DNA from: Sporisorium sorghi
Lineage: Eukaryota > Basidiomycota > Ustilaginomycetes > Ustilaginales > Ustilaginaceae
NCBI GenBank assembly: GCA_023212695.1
Contig: JALCCG010000057.1
Span: 1-64,000 of the forward strand
Length of the DNA: 64,000 bases
Direction of reading: 5' to 3'
Positions 8,033-15,534 of this stretch are shown here, one piece after another. The notes below the pieces were generated by a model. It was not told the DNA's origin, made no database searches, and was given only the letters and a program-made list of their open reading frames with translations. Made by a program: the position numbers and the translations under genes. The stretch's first letter is position 1. Each line of letters starts with the position of its first letter.

Positions 8033-8214
8033 GCTGATTTCCGCCTTCCATTATATCGTCGTAGTTCATTCACCATAGTATAAGTATAAGATATTCGTCA
8101 AGGGACGAGCATGGGGAGCTTGATCCGGCCAGACGGCTGATTCCCCGCCAGGGTGCAAGGGTAATGAATGACAAGACCAGGTATCAACTTAACAGGTGGA
8201 GGGAGAGAAAGCGA

Positions 8215-8520
8215 ATGCGGGCAGACGTACAAAATTTGTTTATTGGGATTCATATGCTCTATCACGCACACGAGCGTGACCTTACGATAAGTGAGATGCA
8301 GCCTGAACTGGAGCGACAAGGATATAAGGTCGGCGATCGGGAGGTTAAGCATGAGCTCGAACGTTTGACGGAAGAGAATTTCCTGACTGCGCACGGTGAG
8401 GGCTACAGTTTGACTGGTGCCGGAATCGAAGAGTTTAAGGAGATTCAGAGCAAGCTTAAGGATCTCTGCGGAGAAGTGCTCAAGCCGGTAAAATCGAAGA
8501 AGGAAGATTCCATGGCATAA
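8215..8520 (+). CDS. Winged-helix small protein
   Basis: 101-residue protein whose N-terminal about 75 residues look like a winged helix: helices around FIGIHMLYHAHE, TISEMQPELERQG and DREVKHELERLTEENFL, then a beta wing (AHGEGYSLT). PadR- or MarR-like transcription factors use this fold, but I cannot assign a subfamily. The start is set by a GGTGGAGGGAGAG ribosome site about ten bases upstream. A longer reading from 8164 has no ribosome site. Terminated immediately downstream. Confidence 0.7.
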   Translation: MRADVQNLFIGIHMLYHAHERDLTISEMQPELERQGYKVGDREVKHELERLTEENFLTAHGEGYSLTGAGIEEFKEIQSKLKDLCGEVLKPVKSKKEDSMA

Positions 8521-8549
8521 ACATGAATAATGATGAATAATGAGAAAGA

Positions 8550-8596
8550 AGCCCCCGACTAACACTAGGTGCTGTGCGTTAGAGCGGGGGCTCTTT
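8550..8596 (+). terminator. Terminator after winged-helix gene
   Basis: GCCCCCG-CT-AC stem pairs with GTTAGAGCGGGGGC, then TCTTTAT. It is probably shared with the convergent hydrolase gene. Confidence 0.7.
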
Positions 8597-8639
8597 ATGC
8601 TGTCGGTTCAGTATCCATGCTTCAGCTGCAGCAAACCAT

Positions 8640-9656
8640 TTATATCGTCTCAAGAGAACCGTCCAGCTCCAATTGAAACGGATGTAAGGGAGGAGTTTCC
8701 TCCGTCTGAGGTACTTGAGCGGCTTCCGGTTGATATGTCTTCACGGGTTGGCCTATATACTTGCGAAGGAAAGCATGTACACCTGCCCTGTATAACTCAG
8801 GGTCGATATGGTATGCGTTGGCATGAATGGCTCCTTCAATAAGGAGCAGCTGTTTCGGTTCCGGTTTAACCTTGAACATCTCGATGCTCATTCGGGTCGG
8901 TACGTAATGATCCTGGGTGCCATGGACAAACAAGACCGGAAGTGTGCTGTTCCGAACAGCGCGGATTGGACTGACCTGGTCGAGGCTGAATCCGGCCTTG
9001 CGCCGAATCCTTGCATTCACCCACGACAGAAATGGCACGGAAGGGATTTTATTAAGGCGGGTAAGCTGATGTCGCATTAAATCTGTCAAATCGGAATACG
9101 GGCAATCGGCGATAACGAGTTTGACCTGCGGCTCGGCGATAGACAGATATTCCAGTACGGTTCCACCCCCCAGAGATTGGCCATGCAGCCCGATGGCCAC
9201 GTCCTGCCCATACTGCTGAGTGATCCAGCGAACCCATGCCTGCACGTCGTGTTTCTCATAATAACCGTAGGTGGTATATCGTCCTTCACTTCGTCCATGC
9301 CGGCGCTGATCAATGAGGAGTACGTTGTAGCCCTCCTCCGTGAACAGATCAATGAATTGGGTGGAAACTGCTCGGGAGCCGGTATAACCGTGCACGAGGA
9401 TCATCCAGTGCTTGGAACCGGGGTTGTTTTCTATGGCAGCTCCGCACAGCTTCAATCCGTCAAAGCTGGTGATAGCCACTTCACTCTTTCGAAGGGATTC
9501 ATATCGCTCCCTGCTGTAAAGTCCGGCTTTTTCCAGCACCGTGAACAGTTTGAGATCATTCTTCACTCTCATCCGCGTAATCTGCAGATATCCGATTTGG
9601 GTAATGGCAGCGGCGACCATAACGACGGTTAACAGCAATACAATCGCGATATACAT
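8640..9656 (-). CDS. Membrane-anchored alpha/beta hydrolase
   Basis: 338-residue alpha/beta hydrolase with one N-terminal membrane segment (about 2-24). The oxyanion-region motif is LVHGYTGS, the nucleophile elbow GQSLGGG (S161), the Asp sits in HGTQDHYVP and the His in EGAIHANAY. It resembles the YqkD/BAAT-like 'extended' hydrolases of Bacilli, whose substrates are unknown. An AAGGAGG site precedes the chosen ATG by 13 bases. An in-frame CTG two codons earlier has better spacing, so the start could shift slightly. A second member of the same broad family lies at 53577-54569. Confidence 0.85.
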   Translation of the reverse strand: MYIAIVLLLTVVMVAAAITQIGYLQITRMRVKNDLKLFTVLEKAGLYSRERYESLRKSEVAITSFDGLKLCGAAIENNPGSKHWMILVHGYTGSRAVSTQFIDLFTEEGYNVLLIDQRRHGRSEGRYTTYGYYEKHDVQAWVRWITQQYGQDVAIGLHGQSLGGGTVLEYLSIAEPQVKLVIADCPYSDLTDLMRHQLTRLNKIPSVPFLSWVNARIRRKAGFSLDQVSPIRAVRNSTLPVLFVHGTQDHYVPTRMSIEMFKVKPEPKQLLLIEGAIHANAYHIDPELYRAGVHAFLRKYIGQPVKTYQPEAAQVPQTEETPPLHPFQLELDGSLETI

Positions 9657-9880
9657 ACTCAGATGACTTCCTCCTTCTTCCGTACTGTACAGGGGGCTGT
9701 GCAACACATATTGACGGAAGCCTCCCGAATCCATCAATATATAAACATCCAGCCACTAGGATGCTAATGGATGACCAGGAACGGATCGGATTTTTCGTTA
9801 TACTCATTTATACACATAGATAGTATCACCGGAAACAGCGGATACAAGTCAGTTTTTTTGTAAGGGGGGACCTCAGATCC

Positions 9881-10462
9881 ATGTACATTTGTGAAGGAAA
9901 TATTCCTGAACTGGAAGGTAGGCAAATACGGCTGCGAAGGATGACAGCAGAAGATGCGGAAGCGATGTTCCGCTGTTGGTCGGATTCGGCCACCACGGCT
10001 TATCTGGATTTGCCGGTCATGCATTCAGCTGAGGATGCGAAGGCATTGATTCAATGGCTGTTTCGGCTTGCCGAGCAGGATGAAGCCATCCGCTGGGGAG
10101 TCGAAATCATCGAAACCGGGGAGCTGATTGGCAGCTGTGGATTTAATATTTGGCAGCTCAAGGGTGCGTTTCGGGCTGAATTCGGCTGCGAGCTGACCCG
10201 TTCTTATTGGGGGCAAGGTTTCATGTCGGAAGCGGCGAAACTGGCAGCTGACTTCGGATATTCATCCATGGGGCTAAACCGGATCGAAGCCTTTGTGGAT
10301 CCCCGAAACGAGCGGGCATGCCGTTGGTTTGCAAAGATCGGTTATATGCGCGAGGGCGTGCTGCGGGAGTACCGGCATACGTCCAGCGGTTATGTGGATG
10401 CAGCAGTGTTTTCACTGCTTAGGCAAGATTGGCTTAAGGCAAGGGAAAGGCAGGAGTGGTGA
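9881..10462 (+). CDS. GNAT N-acetyltransferase (RimJ/RimL-like)
   Basis: 193-residue acetyltransferase of the RimJ/RimL type, with the strand and P-loop signature ELTRSYWGQGFMSEA for acetyl-CoA binding and a C-terminal region (LNRIEAFVDPRNERACRWFAKIGY) typical of this group. Family members acetylate protein N-termini, ribosomal proteins or small amines; the substrate is unknown. A GGGGG site lies upstream. Its stop is one base before the GTG start of ecfT, so it begins the ECF transporter operon. Confidence 0.85.
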   Translation: MYICEGNIPELEGRQIRLRRMTAEDAEAMFRCWSDSATTAYLDLPVMHSAEDAKALIQWLFRLAEQDEAIRWGVEIIETGELIGSCGFNIWQLKGAFRAEFGCELTRSYWGQGFMSEAAKLAADFGYSSMGLNRIEAFVDPRNERACRWFAKIGYMREGVLREYRHTSSGYVDAAVFSLLRQDWLKARERQEW

Positions 10463-10463
10463 C

Positions 10464-11231
10464 GTGTTGATTCAATATGAGAAGGGCAGCTCGCTTCTTC
10501 ATCGATATGATCCTTTAAGCAAGCTCGTGATATTGTTCTGTACAGCCGTGATTGCGATGCTGCTTGACCAGGCCTGGCAGCAGGCGGTTTTTCTGCTTCT
10601 CTGTATCGGACAAGCCCGATATGCTGGACATATGTCAGGAAGGCAGCTGCTGGGAGGCATTCGGCTGATTGCCATCGTTGCGGTGCCTTATTTTATTCTG
10701 ACCAGTCTGACCGTTCAAGGGGAGACCGTGTGGCTGCAATGGGGATCGGTATCGGTGACCATAGAAGCGCTGAATGCTGCAGGGGCCATGACCCTGAGAA
10801 TGTTTACGCTGTTCCTGACCTCCATGGCGTACATCATTACAACAGACCCCAGGGAGCTGGTGGCGGAGTTGACCCGGCGTCTTCGGGTCCCTTATCGGTT
10901 TGCATTCGGCATATCGGCTGCCCTCACGTTCATTCCGCTGTTGGAGGAAGAGGGAAACCATATTCTGGCTGCCCAGCAGGTTAGGGGACATCGTCCGCCG
11001 AAGGGATTAGGAAGCCGCATAAGTTATGGATTAAAGTTTGTATCGGCAGTCTTGCTCAATGCGCTGCGACGTGTGCAGCAAACAGCGGGAGCCATGGAAT
11101 CCAAGGGGTTTGGGGCGTATCCGGACCGAACGTACCGAACGTACCGAACGGAGGTTAACATACCTTCATGGGCGGCCGTATCGGCTGTGATTTATGTGCT
11201 TGCAACGGTGTGGCTGTGGTGGATTGTTTAA
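10464..11231 (+). CDS. ECF transporter transmembrane component EcfT
   Basis: 255-residue membrane protein with an FxxxDPLSK-like N-terminal segment, four to six hydrophobic helices and the cytoplasmic coupling helices of EcfT. The first Ala-Arg-Gly-type motif is AQQVRG (170-175). The second appears as AMESKG (210-215), with Lys in place of Arg. EcfT links the substrate-binding S component to the two ATPases in energy-coupling-factor vitamin importers. The GTG start has AGGAG seven bases upstream and follows the GNAT stop by one base. Three tandem copies of a CGAACGTAC-like unit near 11130 encode an Arg-Thr-Tyr repeat. It forms a set with the S component and double ATPase downstream (YkoC-like). 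Confidence 0.9.
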   Translation: MLIQYEKGSSLLHRYDPLSKLVILFCTAVIAMLLDQAWQQAVFLLLCIGQARYAGHMSGRQLLGGIRLIAIVAVPYFILTSLTVQGETVWLQWGSVSVTIEALNAAGAMTLRMFTLFLTSMAYIITTDPRELVAELTRRLRVPYRFAFGISAALTFIPLLEEEGNHILAAQQVRGHRPPKGLGSRISYGLKFVSAVLLNALRRVQQTAGAMESKGFGAYPDRTYRTYRTEVNIPSWAAVSAVIYVLATVWLWWIV

Positions 11232-11352
11232 ATTGTTAACCGGATATATCAAAAACCGAGTTGACGATAAGGGCAGAAGGATGCAAAATATGATAATGAA
11301 GCATTCGAACGCAAGTACAGTCATTCATGACTGGAATTAAGGAGGACTCCAC

Positions 11353-11943
11353 TTGAATTCATCATCATTTCAGAAAAAATGGTTTGCTTTTACTACCCAG
11401 GAAATTATCCTGATGGCGATGCTTGCCGCTGTTAATGCCGTTCTTACGATATACATAGGGCCGGTCAACAAGCTGTTGAACAGTCTTGGAGGACCCATTG
11501 CAACTTCGACTACAACCGGAATCTATATGATCTATGGTCTCTTGGCTTATTACATCATTCGCAAACCGGGAACAGCGGTTGTCACCTTTGCCATTGGCGG
11601 CACGATACAGGCTCTGACGGGAACGGTGTACGGCATTCCTTCCTGTTTCGTGGCTGCTGCTTGTTATATGATTGTGGCAGAGACGATATTTGCGATCTTC
11701 CGTTATCAAAAATGGAGCGCGAGCGTCCTCATGCTGGTTGGCGGAGCGATGGTTCCGCTGTGGTTCCTGTTCGCAGCCAATATGTTCGGGTATACATCCT
11801 GGCCGCTTGAAGTGCTTGGGATCGCGCTCGTTGTGCGGATTCTCAGCGGTGTGTTGCTCTGTGGTTTGGTAACCAAAGTTTTGGGAGAGGCTTTAGTGAA
11901 GACGGGGCTGCTTCGCCGGTTTGCCGCCTCAACGAAGGGATAA
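11353..11943 (+). CDS. ECF S component, YkoE family (putative thiamine/HMP uptake)
   Basis: 196-residue hydrophobic protein with about five to six TM segments. It resembles Bacillus YkoE: the IRKPGTAVV segment, an internal VRILSGVLLCG motif and a C-terminal ALVKTGLL stretch. The YkoEDC(F) system is predicted to import thiamine or its hydroxymethylpyrimidine precursor. Translation starts at TTG, seven bases after AAGGAGG. No TPP riboswitch is visible in the 121-base leader or upstream of the operon, so substrate assignment rests on family resemblance alone. Confidence 0.82.
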   Translation: MNSSSFQKKWFAFTTQEIILMAMLAAVNAVLTIYIGPVNKLLNSLGGPIATSTTTGIYMIYGLLAYYIIRKPGTAVVTFAIGGTIQALTGTVYGIPSCFVAAACYMIVAETIFAIFRYQKWSASVLMLVGGAMVPLWFLFAANMFGYTSWPLEVLGIALVVRILSGVLLCGLVTKVLGEALVKTGLLRRFAASTKG

Positions 11944-11947
11944 ACGG

Positions 11948-13498
11948 ATGTCAGGAACAACGATAACATGCCGGAAACTGGGTTTTCTTTATGATGGAGA
12001 AGAACAGCCGGTTATACAAGATATCAATCTGGAGATAGCGCGCAACCAACGGGTGGCGATCATCGGAGCAAGCGGCAGCGGCAAATCTACGCTGTGCCAG
12101 CTGCTGTGCGGTCTCCTTCCGCGCAGCGGCGGGGGCACGAGAGAAGGGGAGGTGCTGCTCGATGGCATCGATCCCGCAGCGGCGCCGATTGCTAGCATAG
12201 CGGAGGCGGTTGGGGTGTTGTTTCAGGACCCGGATGCGCAGCTTGTGCAGGGCATCGTAGAGGACGAAGCAGCCTTCGGTCCTGAAAACATGCGGGTATC
12301 ACCGGCGGAGATTGAGGAGCGGGTGGCACAGTCCCTTGCCGCGGTCCGGCTGCTTGACCGCCGGCTGGACCCGGTGCGCCGCCTGTCCGGCGGACAGCGG
12401 CAGCGCACGGTCATTGCCGCGGTGCTGGCGCTGCGGCCGCGGCTCTACGTCTTCGACGACGCCTGCGCGAGCCTGGACGCCGCGGCGCAGGCGAACTTCC
12501 TGCAGCTGTGCTTCGCGCTGCAGGCGGAGGGCCGGACGCTCATTACCGCGTCCGGCCGCTTTGACGATGCCGCGCGCGCCGCGCAGCGCGTCATCGTCCT
12601 GGACGGCGGGACCGTCGTGCTCGACGGGCCGCCGGAGGAGCTGCTGCGCTGCTGCGAGGAGCAGCTGGCGCAGCTGGGCTTGCTGCCTCGTCCTCCAGGC
12701 GAGGCAGCGGGTGCCGCCGCCGGGGACAAACCTGTCCCGGCGGCAACTCCCCCGCATTCGGCTGAACGCCATGCGGGCAAGCCGATCGCCGCAGGTTCCG
12801 TTCCTGCCGCGGTACCCCATGCAGAAGGCGCGAGGGAGTCTGCCGCCTCCCCATTGCTTGAGGTCGATTCGCTAACATTTGCCTATCCCGGGGGCCGGGA
12901 AGCGCTGCACGGCATCCATGCCAAGATATACCCCGGCGACTGGGTGCTGCTGACCGGTGAGAACGGGTCGGGCAAAACAACCCTCAGCCGCCTGATCATG
13001 GGACTGCTGCCAGCTCCAGCAGGCAGTATACGTTGGCAGGGGGAAGATATCAAGGGCATGGCCGTGTACCGCAGGGCCGAGCAGATCGGTTACGTGTTCC
13101 AGCAGCCCGAATATATGTTTACTGCCCCCAACGTATGGGAGGAACTGATATACAGCCTTCATGGAGGGGTACCCGTGAAGAAACGACGGGAGTTGTCGGC
13201 TGCCGAGCAAGAGCGGGCCAGGTTCCTGTTGGAGAAGGCTGGGCTGACGGACCGGCTTCACATGTCCCCTTATCTGCTCAGTCAGGGAGAGAAGCGTCTT
13301 CTGAGTGTGATCAGCCAATTGATGCTTCCGCGTGCTTTGTATATATTAGATGAACCAACCTCGGGGATGGACTATGCCGCCATCGACCGGGTAATTGGCC
13401 TTTGCCAGCATATGTTGGAAGAAGGATCGGCCATACTTATGATTACTCACGATCCCGAGCTCATAAAGGAACAGGCCACATCGTTCATTCATCTATAG
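11948..13498 (+). CDS. ECF transporter fused double ATPase (YkoD-like)
   Basis: 516-residue tandem ABC ATPase energising the EcfT/YkoE importer. NBD1 (about 1-235) has Walker A GASGSGKS (40-47) and signature LSGGQ (146-150). Its Walker B reads VFDD, with Asp171 where the catalytic Glu is expected, and the usual switch His is absent (TASGRFDD). NBD2 (about 303-516) has GENGSGKTT (337-345), a variant signature LSQGE (444-448), a canonical LDEPT (467-471) and the switch His in MITHD. An Ala/Pro-rich linker of about 65 residues joins them. The coding sequence of NBD1 and linker is markedly GC-rich compared with its neighbours. It starts four bases after the ykoE-like stop. Confidence 0.92.
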   Translation: MSGTTITCRKLGFLYDGEEQPVIQDINLEIARNQRVAIIGASGSGKSTLCQLLCGLLPRSGGGTREGEVLLDGIDPAAAPIASIAEAVGVLFQDPDAQLVQGIVEDEAAFGPENMRVSPAEIEERVAQSLAAVRLLDRRLDPVRRLSGGQRQRTVIAAVLALRPRLYVFDDACASLDAAAQANFLQLCFALQAEGRTLITASGRFDDAARAAQRVIVLDGGTVVLDGPPEELLRCCEEQLAQLGLLPRPPGEAAGAAAGDKPVPAATPPHSAERHAGKPIAAGSVPAAVPHAEGARESAASPLLEVDSLTFAYPGGREALHGIHAKIYPGDWVLLTGENGSGKTTLSRLIMGLLPAPAGSIRWQGEDIKGMAVYRRAEQIGYVFQQPEYMFTAPNVWEELIYSLHGGVPVKKRRELSAAEQERARFLLEKAGLTDRLHMSPYLLSQGEKRLLSVISQLMLPRALYILDEPTSGMDYAAIDRVIGLCQHMLEEGSAILMITHDPELIKEQATSFIHL

Positions 13499-13565
13499 GA
13501 ACGGTAAAATGTGACTGTGCATACTACGAGGTAACCTTTATAATAGAAATATTACATGATGTGGA

Positions 13566-13595
13566 AGCGCTCCTGATATCAGGTAGGCGCTTTTT
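13566..13595 (+). terminator. Terminator after ECF operon
   Basis: AGCGC ... GCGCT stem with an inner CCTGATATCAGG palindrome, then TTTTT. The rest of the 193-base gap holds a second small hairpin (GCCTGCTTCGGCAGG, about 13647-13662) and no gene. Confidence 0.7.
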
Positions 13596-13691
13596 ATGCT
13601 ATGAGCCCCGATTTTGGCATATATCTTTCAAGATATCCAATAAAATGCCTGCTTCGGCAGGGGCTGTCTAAAGTAAAGGGGACGAAGGAAC

Positions 13692-15206
13692 GTGAACGTA
13701 CTGAAACAGGATAAACGCAGTTACATATTGGTCGGGATTCTGTTATCCACCTTTATGGCTGCGATTGAAGGCACGGTTGTCGGACCGGCTGGTCCAGCCA
13801 TTATTAGCAGCTTCGGCAGTGTGAGCCTGATGAGCTGGATATTTACGGCCTATTTGTTAACGATGGCTGTGACAACGCCGATCTTCGGCAAAATTAGTGA
13901 TTTATACGGACGCAAGCCTGTATTTCTATACGGCTCGCTAATCTTTCTGGCAGGTTCGCTGCTGTGCGGGCTGTCCCAGAACATGACGCAGCTTATTATT
14001 TTTAGAGCGATCCAAGGGATCGGGGCGGGTGCCGTCATTCCGGTGACCTTCACGATTGTCGGGGATATTTACAATCTGGAGGAGCGTGGAAAAATTCAGG
14101 GGATGATCAGCTCCGTATGGGGAATATCCTCCTTGATTGGTCCGCTGCTTGGCGGGTATTTTGTCGATTACCTGTCCTGGCACTGGATCTTTGTCTTTAA
14201 TGTACCGTTTGCGCTGTTATCGATATGGCTGATTTTCCGTTATTTCAAAGAGGAACGGACCACCCGCGAGGTGTCGATTGATTACGGGGGAGCAGCTCTG
14301 TTTACCGTGGGGATGACGGCGCTGTTATTTGCGCTCGCGGTAGGTGGCGGAGAGACCTATTCCTGGACTTCTCCATTTATGCTCAGTCTGATCATCGGCT
14401 CCGTGGTGCTGCTGCTTGCATTCCTGGTGGTGGAGAGCAAGGTGAAGGAACCGATGCTGCCGCTCCATCTGTTTAAGATCAGGGATATTACGGTATCGAC
14501 GGTGGCCAACATTCTGGTCAGTGCGCTTATCATCGGGTTGACCACGTATTTGCCGCTGTGGATTCAAGGCATTCGAGGCGGCAATGCAACCTTGTCGGGC
14601 CTGACGCTGGCCCCGATGTCGATCGGATGGCTCATCGGTTCGATTATCAGCGGCCGTTTGATCGTTAAATCCGGCTCTCGGAAAACGGCGATTATCGGCG
14701 TCGTATTCTTGATGATCGGAGCGGTGGGATTGGCTTATATGCATAAGGATACGGCGCTGGGCGTGCTGCTGGTCTTTACTTTCATTTATGGCGTCGGCTT
14801 CGGATACATCTCGACTTTGTTCCAGATCATTGCACAATCCTCGGTGGGTTATCAGGTTCGGGGAGCGTCCACGGCGCTGAACTCCTTCATTCGGACGTTC
14901 GGTCAGACCGTGGGCGTAGCGGTGTTCGGATTATGGGTCAACGCGGGAATTGCGGGCAGACTTGCGGCGGAGCCGGATGCTGCAGGTATTACCAGCGACG
15001 ACATTAACAAATTGCTCTCTCCGCATGGAATCGCTGAAATGCCTGAAGGGTCAGGCGGTCTGCTGAGCGGAATACTGGAGGGCAGTCTGAATTCGCTGTT
15101 TGTGGTGATGGCCGTAATGGCCGTGATCTGTTTGTTTATCGTGGCCGCCTTCCGCAATGCTCCTCCTGAGCCGGAGGAAGGGACGGGAGAGCGCAGCCTT
15201 CCGTGA
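13692..15206 (+). CDS. MFS multidrug exporter, DHA2 (14-TM) family
   Basis: 504-residue major facilitator with 14 predicted membrane helices, as in EmrB/QacA and Bacillus Mdr. The loop motif GKISDLYGRKPVF (motif A) and the antiporter motif GPLLGG with the preceding SSVWGISSLIG segment are intact. Such proteins export toxic amphiphiles in exchange for protons. It starts at GTG after GAAGGAA. It is flanked by terminators on both sides, so it is a single-gene unit with no obvious adjacent regulator. Confidence 0.9.
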   Translation: MNVLKQDKRSYILVGILLSTFMAAIEGTVVGPAGPAIISSFGSVSLMSWIFTAYLLTMAVTTPIFGKISDLYGRKPVFLYGSLIFLAGSLLCGLSQNMTQLIIFRAIQGIGAGAVIPVTFTIVGDIYNLEERGKIQGMISSVWGISSLIGPLLGGYFVDYLSWHWIFVFNVPFALLSIWLIFRYFKEERTTREVSIDYGGAALFTVGMTALLFALAVGGGETYSWTSPFMLSLIIGSVVLLLAFLVVESKVKEPMLPLHLFKIRDITVSTVANILVSALIIGLTTYLPLWIQGIRGGNATLSGLTLAPMSIGWLIGSIISGRLIVKSGSRKTAIIGVVFLMIGAVGLAYMHKDTALGVLLVFTFIYGVGFGYISTLFQIIAQSSVGYQVRGASTALNSFIRTFGQTVGVAVFGLWVNAGIAGRLAAEPDAAGITSDDINKLLSPHGIAEMPEGSGGLLSGILEGSLNSLFVVMAVMAVICLFIVAAFRNAPPEPEEGTGERSLP

Positions 15207-15251
15207 AATCTTAAGCATTCATTTTATTAACTCATGATATAGAAGAATAAC

Positions 15252-15290
15252 AGGACCCCTGCCTTTTGGACGCAGGGGTCCCTTGTTTTG
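15252..15290 (+). terminator. Terminator after MFS gene
   Basis: GGACCCCTGC pairs with GCAGGGGTCC around an 8-9-nt loop, followed by a CTTGTTTTG tract. Confidence 0.8.
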
Positions 15291-15297
15291 TATTGTA

Positions 15298-15427
15298 CAT
15301 CGTACGCACTTCGCCTTGTGCGCACGATGCGTGGTTCGGGCATGCTTGGATGGCTGTCGACCATCAAAAGCTGCGCTTTTTCAACACTAGTCTCTCTTCA
15401 TGACCAAACCCTTCGAAAGTGCCCGAA
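15298..15427 (+). other. Densely base-paired intergenic region (possible structured RNA)
   Basis: Between the MFS terminator and the yesM-like kinase there is no gene, but several inverted repeats are stacked. One 12-bp hairpin with a single mismatch pairs 15298-15309 with 15318-15329. An outer 8-bp pairing joins 15335-15342 (TTCGGGCA) to 15420-15427. Inside it are GATGG/CCATC (15349-15353 with 15361-15365) and AAAAG/CTTTT (15366-15370 with 15376-15380). It matches no riboswitch class I know. A TATAAT at 15469-15474 follows it. Confidence 0.35.
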
Positions 15428-15534
15428 ATATTGCATTAATACCCTATTCGGCCCTGACGGAACTCCGATATAATAAACATATTTCATTATAATAGGAACT
15501 CCTCATACTACATAAACCAAGGGGCTGCCGCAGC

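Noticed and set aside
12312..12875. Long overlapping plus- and minus-strand frames within the double ATPase gene
   Set aside because: They are by-products of the very GC-rich codons there; translations are Arg/Ser/Pro-rich with no domain.
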